Made by a program: the position numbers and the translations under genes
Shown: piece by piece, positions 8,062 through 12,024 of the stretch
Numbering within the stretch: the first letter of the stretch is position 1
Layout: the number at the start of each line of letters is the position of its first letter
NCBI GenBank assembly: GCA_003161495.1
Contig: PMOP01000411.1
Span: 7,062-19,085 of the forward strand
Direction: 5' to 3'
DNA from: Acidobacteriota bacterium
GTDB taxonomy: Bacteria; Acidobacteriota; Terriglobia; Acidiferrales; UBA7541
DNA: 12,024 nt
The notes under the pieces: generated by a model
What the model was told of the DNA's origin: nothing
Databases searched by the model: none
What the model saw: the letters and a program-made list of their open reading frames with translations, nothing else

Positions 8062-8100
8062 TAAACGATCCGCGCTATTCAGATAAACGAGGGTAAACGA
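8062..8100 (-). promoter_or_regulatory. Three exact TAAACGA boxes far upstream of the barrel gene (putative KdpE-like operator)
   Basis: Exact TAAACGA at 8062, 8084 and 8094 on the plus strand, spaced 22 and 10 bases. On the minus strand this reads TCGTTTA boxes ending next to a weak -35 (TGCGTT, 8061-8056) and, after 17 bases, a possible -10 TATTCT (8038-8033). This resembles activator boxes of PhoB/KdpE-type regulators that abut or overlap the -35. The implied leader would be about 260 bases. Confidence 0.6.
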
Positions 8101-8206
8101 CGACACAGAAAATCTTCTTCCATTTGGCTGGCTTCTTTCCGCATTTCATGAGAATCGAGGCGTTCAAATGTACTTCCCGCGGACGACGGCCGGATTTCAC
8201 AACATC

Positions 8207-8270
8207 TTAAGACCTAAAATTAAGAGGATGATCGAGATCGCTTGCTTGTGTCATTCATTTTTGGTCTTAA
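8207..8270. repeat. Inverted repeat, 14 bases with one mismatch
   Basis: TTAAGACCTAAAAT (8207-8220) is matched in inverted form by ATTTTTGGTCTTAA (8257-8270), 13 of 14 positions, around a 36-base centre. It could be a two-site operator or a weak RNA fold. No gene starts next to it. Confidence 0.45.
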
Positions 8271-8362
8271 ACATTTAGCGGCGAAGGACTACATGGAAGC
8301 GGAGCGGAGGAGAAGCGGACGAGAAGCCAGATGGACAGATATTTTTCAGAGAGCCCTGACAC

Positions 8363-8411
8363 GCGTTTCGGCCGCGCGTTCTCTTCATGGAGAACGCCCC
8401 GGCTGAAACGC
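8363..8411 (-). terminator. Long hairpin downstream of the small secreted protein gene
   Basis: Outer arms GCGTTTCGGCC and GGCTGAAACGC pair over 11 bp with one G-T wobble, extended by one G-C pair; inner arms GCGTTCTC and GAGAACGC pair over 8 bp around the loop TTCATG, with a small bulge between. That is about 20 bp of stem, 22 bases past the stop at 8434. No U-run follows on either strand, so terminator function is inferred from position and stability. Confidence 0.6.
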
Positions 8412-8433
8412 ATTGAGCGTTGTTTCATGACTT

Positions 8434-8835
8434 TTAGTTCTTAGCAGGAGCGATGGAAGTCGCTTGCAAATTTCCCATTAACGCATACGAAGTCGCCGGT
8501 TCCTCCGGGCTCACATGCCCAGCGACAACTACCGTTTGACCCGACATTTTGGCGAGTAGATTCCTGTCCCCCGTTAAGAGAAAGATTTGTTTTCCGGAGA
8601 CAAGAGTGTATTGACCACCCTGGAAGGTAGCACAATACCAAATGGTCTGGGCGATACTCATACCTTTGCGCGCGGTTATCGAACCTGTACCGAATCTCGA
8701 ACAGCTCACTTTCCCCGTGACGCTAACTGCATTCGTTTCGGCTTTCACGGAGGACTGGGCTGCCGTTGCTGTCGGCACCGCGAGCAGGCTGACGAGAATG
8801 GCAAAAAGCCCTGCGTAAATCGCTATTTTTTTCAT
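8434..8835 (-). CDS. Small secreted protein with beta-rich OB-like pattern and two cysteines
   Basis: A 133-residue product with a clear signal peptide (MKKIAIYAGLFAILVSLLAV, cleavage near ATAA-Q27). The mature part of about 106 residues is mostly short strands: VSVTGKVSCS, QYTLVSGKQIFLL, QTVVVAGHV and a final strand. It has two cysteines, C45 and C68, that could form a disulfide or bind a ligand. The pattern (TGKVxC at the start, YxLVxG then GD, and GQxVxVxGxV near the end) resembles small secreted proteins common in acidobacteria, possibly DUF5818; their role is not known to me. ATG 8835 is preceded at five bases by AAAGGAG, so the 45-codon upstream extension is rejected. The promoter region carries the densest repeat array of the window, so it is probably a strong target of the neighbouring response regulator. 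It lies 237 bases after that regulator gene. Confidence 0.85.
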   Translation of the reverse strand: MKKIAIYAGLFAILVSLLAVPTATAAQSSVKAETNAVSVTGKVSCSRFGTGSITARKGMSIAQTIWYCATFQGGQYTLVSGKQIFLLTGDRNLLAKMSGQTVVVAGHVSPEEPATSYALMGNLQATSIAPAKN

Positions 8836-8840
8836 TGTGG

Positions 8841-8847
8841 CTCCTTT
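8841..8847 (-). promoter_or_regulatory. Ribosome-binding site of the small secreted protein gene
   Basis: AAAGGAG on the minus strand, five bases before ATG 8835. With the signal peptide that follows, it fixes this start. Confidence 0.8.
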
Positions 8848-8978
8848 TTGTGTTTTCTCTTCAAGACAACTGGATGAACGGATCCGCCTCGGAGATTTCG
8901 GTCGCGCCGCTTGGAACCGAGAAATAACCAATCGGCGATGATCAAAACTCCCATCGCGAATTACGTTCATCGTTCACG

Positions 8979-9050
8979 TAAACGAAGGTAAACAACCATA
9001 GGTCAACGAGGCATAAACAATCCGTACGAATCGGGTAAACAGATAAAGAA
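8979..9050 (-). promoter_or_regulatory. Dense phased TAAACRA array upstream of the small secreted protein gene
   Basis: Plus-strand boxes: TAAACGA 8979, TAAACAA 8989, TCAACGA 9003, TAAACAA 9014, a degenerate TACGAAT 9025, TAAACAG 9036 and TAAAGAA 9044. Steps are 10, 14, 11, 11, 11 and 8 bases. All boxes face the same way, so on the coding strand they read TTGTTTA or TCGTTTA. The array fills the space between the stop codon of the response regulator gene and the promoter region of the small secreted protein gene and could bind several regulator dimers in a row. Confidence 0.65.
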
Positions 9051-9072
9051 AAGGAGGCGTAAATGACAAGGA

Positions 9073-9777
9073 TTACTCGGGCGTTTGAAGGCGGTACCCT
9101 ACAAATGGCTCCGTTAACAAGAATTTTGGCTCTCGTGGTGAAGCCTCGATCTTCTTTCTCAGGCGATTGATAAAGACGCGCAGGTACTTCCTTTCGTCCA
9201 CATGCTCTGCGCCCCAAACCTCACGCAGCAGTTCCCGATGAGGGATCGTCCTGTTGCGATGAGTGGCGAGGTAAAGGAGAATGTCAAATTCCTTGGAAGT
9301 TAACCGCACAGGCTTGCCGGCTACGATGACTCGACGCGACTCAAAATTGATCTCGACGTCATCCAATTTGAGATGCGCAATTCCGGAGATTGCCGTAGAA
9401 GGCGTTCTTCGAAATACAGCGCGTATGCGCGCTAACAATTCTCCCATGGCAAACGGCTTGGTTACGTAATCGCAAGCCCCCGCATCAAGGGCTTCAATCT
9501 TGTCCGCACCGGCGTCACGGACCGTAAGCATGATGATGGGCGTGGCGGATATCGCGTGGATTTCCCGGCATGTCTCCACCCCTGATCGTCCTGGCAGGTT
9601 AATATCAAGGATTACCAAATCATATTTTTCGGCACGGGCAAGCTCCAGGGCTTGTTCGCCCGATCCGGCTTCGTCGACCTCGTATCCTTTCGCATCCAGC
9701 GTTGTCCGCATGACGCGACGAATCTGCAGGTCGTCATCGACAACTAAGACGCGGCCCTCGTTTGGTTTCATTCCCAT
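9073..9777 (-). CDS. KdpE-like response regulator, OmpR/PhoB family
   Basis: DNA-binding response regulator of a two-component system, 234 residues. The receiver domain (about 8-121) has the acidic cluster D14/D15/D16 (VLVVDDDLQIRR), the phosphate-accepting D58 (LVILDINLPG), the switch T85 (IIMLTVRD) and K107 (DYVTKPF). The C-terminal winged helix (about 135-234) includes LTSKEFDILLYLATH, the recognition region KYLRVFINRLRKKIE and the wing ending GYRL, close in type to KdpE. No kdp potassium-pump genes are in view. The start is uncertain: ATG 9777 and ATG 9771 both lack a clear ribosome site, and a TTG at 9840 would add 21 residues. It is transcribed away from the kinase gene; a TAAACRA cluster lies in front of it (autoregulation likely) and a dense array directly behind it. 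Its C-terminal tail is nearly duplicated in a second regulator at the right edge. Confidence 0.93.
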   Translation of the reverse strand: MGMKPNEGRVLVVDDDLQIRRVMRTTLDAKGYEVDEAGSGEQALELARAEKYDLVILDINLPGRSGVETCREIHAISATPIIMLTVRDAGADKIEALDAGACDYVTKPFAMGELLARIRAVFRRTPSTAISGIAHLKLDDVEINFESRRVIVAGKPVRLTSKEFDILLYLATHRNRTIPHRELLREVWGAEHVDERKYLRVFINRLRKKIEASPREPKFLLTEPFVGYRLQTPE

Positions 9778-9959
9778 TCTCGGAACGAAGCGCGCGTAGG
9801 GGAGACTCGAAGCCAATTTGCCTCCGCCCCTGTTCGCCAACTCATCGTGTTAGCGCCCAGAGACAATCTCATTTGAATTCACCTTCCGAACCTAACGGGC
9901 TGAAACATCACTGGAGTCCCCGTGCTCAAATTCAAGCTTCCAGGTGGGCAGCCAGGAAA

Positions 9960-10056
9960 TAAACAAGCCATCGCATACGCCTGAATGATTACACCCACAG
10001 GATAGAACGCAAACAATCAACAACACATAAACAAACCATATGGGCGAAGTTAACGA
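9960..10056 (-). promoter_or_regulatory. Repeat cluster upstream of the response regulator gene
   Basis: Exact TAAACAA at 9960 and 10028, with weaker TAGAACG (10003), CAAACAA (10010) and TTAACGA (10050). The 10028 and 10050 boxes are 22 bases apart, as at the barrel gene. Orientation relative to the regulator gene is the same as at the other minus-strand genes, which suggests autoregulation. The spacing is looser than in the other arrays. Confidence 0.5.
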
Positions 10057-10182
10057 GCATATATGCGTTGGAAAGAAATAATTTATGCATGCCTGTGTAT
10101 TTACTTCAATCGGGAGCGCCTCTCTGTAAACGCGCGTATCATAGATGTCGGGGCATGAGGAAAACCCGTTCGGGTTTGGATC

Positions 10183-10238
10183 GAGCAAAGGGAGGAACCT
10201 CTGTTAAAAAAATGCAGAGATTCCTCGGCCTTTCGCTC
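10183..10238 (+). ncRNA. Long imperfect hairpin in the kinase upstream region (leader structure or small RNA candidate)
   Basis: Pairing blocks are GAGC with GCTC, AAAGG with CCTTT, and GAGGAACCTCTG with CAGAGATTCCTC (11 of 12), separated by small bulges, around the A-rich loop TTAAAAAAATG. That gives about 20 bp of stem in 56 bases, about 150 bases before the kinase start. No promoter or terminator was identified for it, so its nature as RNA is inference. Confidence 0.35.
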
Positions 10239-10272
10239 CTCGGCATTACATGGCGGTCTTGCAAAGTGTTTC

Positions 10273-10322
10273 AAGAACGTTGTAAACGATGCATAAACAA
10301 GCTGTCTGGATCAGATAAGTAA
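10273..10322. promoter_or_regulatory. Phased repeat array upstream of the kinase gene
   Basis: AAGAACG (10273), exact TAAACGA (10283), exact TAAACAA (10294) and TAAGTAA (10316), with steps of 10, 11 and 22 bases. The boxes face the same way on the plus strand as all the others, so relative to the kinase gene they are inverted compared with the minus-strand genes. It lies 65-115 bases before the kinase start. Confidence 0.55.
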
Positions 10323-10386
10323 AAGTGACGCTCTTTTGATCATTCTAATTTGCGCCGCTCGCAAAAGCCTGGGCTAGAATGCAATC

Positions 10387-11850
10387 GTGCTGAGACGATT
10401 AACTTTTCAGGTCAGCGGTTATGTGGCAGGGCTCGCCACAGTCGGTCTGATTGTGCTGATCTATTATCGTCATATTCTGGAGGTTAAGACGACGACAGTC
10501 GTCCTGACTTTCCTTCTCGCTATTCTTGTCGCCTCTGCAGTCTGGGGTCTCGGAGTTTCCGTTTTCATGTCCGTGATCGCCATGATGTGTGTCGATTACT
10601 TTTTCTTGCCGCCAGTTGGCACGTTCAATGTTAACGATCCAGAGGATTGGGTGAGCCTCATTTCGTTTCTCATTACTGCAGTGATTGGAAGCGAGCTATC
10701 TGCACGCGCGCGCCGCCAGGCACAGGAAGCTAATCGGCAGCGCAATGAAGTAAGTCGTCTGTACGAGTTCAGCCAGCGCCTGCTACGCGCGCGGAACTCT
10801 GCAGATTTGTTGAACGAAATTCCCTTGCAACTCGTGGAAATGTTTAAAGCCCGGTCTGCGGCACTTAACGTCATGGGGAAGGAAACCATCTATCGCTCGG
10901 GAATCAACTCACCGGAAATTGACGCCGCACGGTTGAAAGCAGTTCAACCTCGCGGCAACCTCGAATCAGATTTCGAGCAGGGACTTTCCTATTGCCCCGT
11001 TCGGCTCGGCGCGCAAACGATCGGAAGCTTTGGTGTTTCGGGCTTGGCGGTTTCGACGCAAACGCTCGATGCAATTGCCACATTGATCGCAGCCGCGATT
11101 GACCGGATGCATGCGATAGAGCAATTGGGCAAAACCGAAGCAGCCAGAGAAAGTGAACGGCTCAAGTCGGTCTTGTTGGACGCCCTCGCGCACGATTTCA
11201 AGACGCCGCTCACGTCGATCAAGGCGGCGGCCACCAGTCTTCTGGAGGATCTGAATTTCAACAAGCGGCAACGAGGAGAGCTTCTGGTGATTATCGATGA
11301 GGAGTGCGATCGGATCAATCGAGTGATCGGCCAGGCGATCGAAATGGCGCAGCTGGAAGCGGGCGATGTCAAGCTTCAGCCCGCCCCGCACTTTGTGAGC
11401 GAATTAATCACTGCGGCGTTTGAAGATTGCGCGAGCGTTCAGAGCGCGCGTCCGATCCAAGCCGAATCGCAGCCGCAAGACGCTCGTGTCTATTGCGATC
11501 TATTCTGGGCAAGAAAGGTCCTCGGCCATCTCATCCGAAATGCGGACCAGTACTCCTTACCTAAAGAACCGATCACGATCACGACTGAAAAAAAGAACGG
11601 CTTTATCGTTTTTCATTTAGCGGATGTAGGGCCAGGAATTGAGAAAACAGAAATCGATCAAATATTTGCGAAGTTTTATCGAGGCAAAAGCCAACGGCAT
11701 AGAGTCCCCGGGACAGGAATGGGCCTTGCTGTCGCGAAGGCGATTGTGGAAGCCCACGGTGGAACAATCGAAGTCGCTAGCGAGGTGGGGCATGGATCGG
11801 TCTTCACCTTCAGCCTTCCCATTGGGCCGGCGGCGGATGGATCAAATTGA
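10387..11850 (+). CDS. KdpD-like membrane histidine kinase without the KdpD N-terminal domains
   Basis: Sensor kinase of 487 residues; full KdpD is about 890. It starts directly at the four-helix DUF4118 membrane domain (helices about 12-29, 37-55, 57-76 and 88-106) and lacks the N-terminal KdpD sensor (PF02702) and USP-like domains. A linker with VSRLYEFSQRLL, also typical of KdpD, leads into a GAF-like region (about 135-240). The HisKA domain has H269 in ALAHDFKTPLTS. The ATPase domain has N385 (HLIRNADQYS), the G1 box DVGPGI (413-418) and the G2 box GTGMGLAVAKAIVEAHGG (442-459). Catalytic motifs are intact, so it should be active. The start is GTG 10387: a TAG stop lies in frame at 10375, and the next in-frame ATG falls within the membrane domain. 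There is no clear ribosome site; a TAGAAT sits seven bases upstream. It is divergent from one regulator gene and convergent with another; which one is its partner is not settled. Confidence 0.93.
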   Translation: MLRRLTFQVSGYVAGLATVGLIVLIYYRHILEVKTTTVVLTFLLAILVASAVWGLGVSVFMSVIAMMCVDYFFLPPVGTFNVNDPEDWVSLISFLITAVIGSELSARARRQAQEANRQRNEVSRLYEFSQRLLRARNSADLLNEIPLQLVEMFKARSAALNVMGKETIYRSGINSPEIDAARLKAVQPRGNLESDFEQGLSYCPVRLGAQTIGSFGVSGLAVSTQTLDAIATLIAAAIDRMHAIEQLGKTEAARESERLKSVLLDALAHDFKTPLTSIKAAATSLLEDLNFNKRQRGELLVIIDEECDRINRVIGQAIEMAQLEAGDVKLQPAPHFVSELITAAFEDCASVQSARPIQAESQPQDARVYCDLFWARKVLGHLIRNADQYSLPKEPITITTEKKNGFIVFHLADVGPGIEKTEIDQIFAKFYRGKSQRHRVPGTGMGLAVAKAIVEAHGGTIEVASEVGHGSVFTFSLPIGPAADGSN

Positions 11851-11910
11851 GGCGCGTGCCGATTCATTCAGTGTTTTGCTGAACTTCAAATCAAATGTCC
11901 CAGTGCGCCG

Positions 11911-12024
11911 CTACTCCGGCAATTCCAATCGGTATCCGACCCACGGTTCCGTCAGCAAATACTTGGGGGCACCCGGAGACGCTTCGATCTTCTTCCGCAA
12001 ACGGTTCACGAACACACGCAGGTA
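11911..12024 (-). CDS. C-terminal tail of a second KdpE-like response regulator (cut by window edge)
   Basis: Only the last 37 codons and a TAG stop are inside the window. The product ends in the winged-helix recognition helix and wing (YLRVFVNRLRKKIE, then LLTEPWVGYRL). It is identical to the tail of the regulator at 9073-9777 at 30 of 37 positions; the differences include I/V, F/Y, F/W and an RE/GA pair. With so similar a recognition helix it may bind the same DNA boxes. It converges on the kinase gene with a 60-base gap that holds a short stem (TTCAG/CTGAA, 11867-11883). The receiver domain lies outside the window. Confidence 0.88.
   Translation of the reverse strand, partial: YLRVFVNRLRKKIEASPGAPKYLLTEPWVGYRLELPE

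Larger units (their letters stand above)
7766..8433. other. 668-base gap upstream of the barrel gene
   Basis: No gene supported. It holds two clusters of TAAACGA-like boxes (7819-7870 and 8062-8100), an inverted repeat of 14 bases (8207-8220 with 8257-8270), and a long hairpin (8363-8411) just past the stop of the small secreted protein gene. Between 8271 and 8362 I see nothing distinct. Confidence 0.7.
9778..10386. other. Divergent control region between regulator and kinase genes
   Basis: Holds repeat clusters at 9960-10056 and 10273-10322, a single TAAACGC at 10127, a short stem (AAACCCG/CGGGTTT, 10162-10177), a long imperfect hairpin (10183-10238) and a possible -10 TAGAAT (10374-10379) directly before the kinase start. 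An 84-codon frame at 10068-10322 crosses all of these and shows no protein-like features, so I do not call it. Confidence 0.6.

Noticed and set aside
7766..8062. 99-codon upstream extension of the barrel protein
   Set aside because: The extension crosses repeat boxes and would hide the signal peptide inside the protein. ATG 7765 has its own strong ribosome site.
8836..8970. 45-codon upstream extension of the small secreted protein
   Set aside because: The internal ATG 8835 has AAAGGAG at five bases and is followed at once by a standard signal peptide.
10068..10322. 84-codon open frame upstream of the kinase gene
   Set aside because: It crosses a hairpin and phased boxes, has no ribosome site that I can see and no recognisable domain.
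11851..11910. Bidirectional terminator between kinase and second regulator genes
   Set aside because: Only a 5-bp stem (TTCAG/CTGAA) and a distant GGCGC/GCGCC pair are present; too weak to call from sequence alone.

Overview
The window looks like chromosomal DNA of a Gram-negative bacterium, most likely an acidobacterium (class Terriglobia or close). Three things point there: an outer-membrane beta-barrel of the BBP2 type fused behind an N-terminal carboxypeptidase-regulatory/CnaB-like domain, a small secreted protein with a beta-rich, OB-like pattern and two cysteines, and a shortened KdpD-like kinase of the DUF4118 type. The taxonomic call is inference. No mobile element, tRNA, rRNA or CRISPR array was seen.

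Layout, left to right. Positions 1-5392 hold a minus-strand unit, read right to left: a small membrane-anchored exported protein (4192-4920), a lipoprotein periplasmic adaptor (2916-4067) and a CzcA/CusA-type heavy-metal RND pump (1-2885, C-terminus cut by the window edge). Next comes a large outer-membrane barrel protein (5393-7765, minus), separated from the pump unit by 472 bases that contain a perfect 13-bp hairpin. A 668-base gap with regulatory repeats and hairpins follows. Then come a small secreted protein (8434-8835, minus), a KdpE-like response regulator (9073-9777, minus), a 609-base divergent control region, and a KdpD-like membrane histidine kinase (10387-11850, plus). The right edge (11911-12024, minus) is the tail of a second response regulator, 30/37 identical to the tail of the first.

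The most interesting feature is not a gene. The heptamer TAAACRA occurs 11 times on the plus strand, always in the same orientation and always outside genes, between 7864 and 10300; about 1.5 copies are expected by chance on one strand. Copies and near-copies are spaced 10, 11 or 22 bases apart, as expected for head-to-tail binding by an OmpR/PhoB/KdpE-type regulator. On the coding strand the core reads GTTTAY, which resembles the TTTAYA half-sites of E. coli KdpE. Arrays lie upstream of the barrel gene, the small secreted protein gene, the regulator gene and the kinase gene, and a weaker array lies in front of the metal-efflux unit. The simplest reading is a cell-envelope and metal-efflux regulon run by the local two-component system: a Kdp-like signalling pair with no kdp potassium-pump genes in view, controlling a pump, an outer-membrane channel and secreted proteins.
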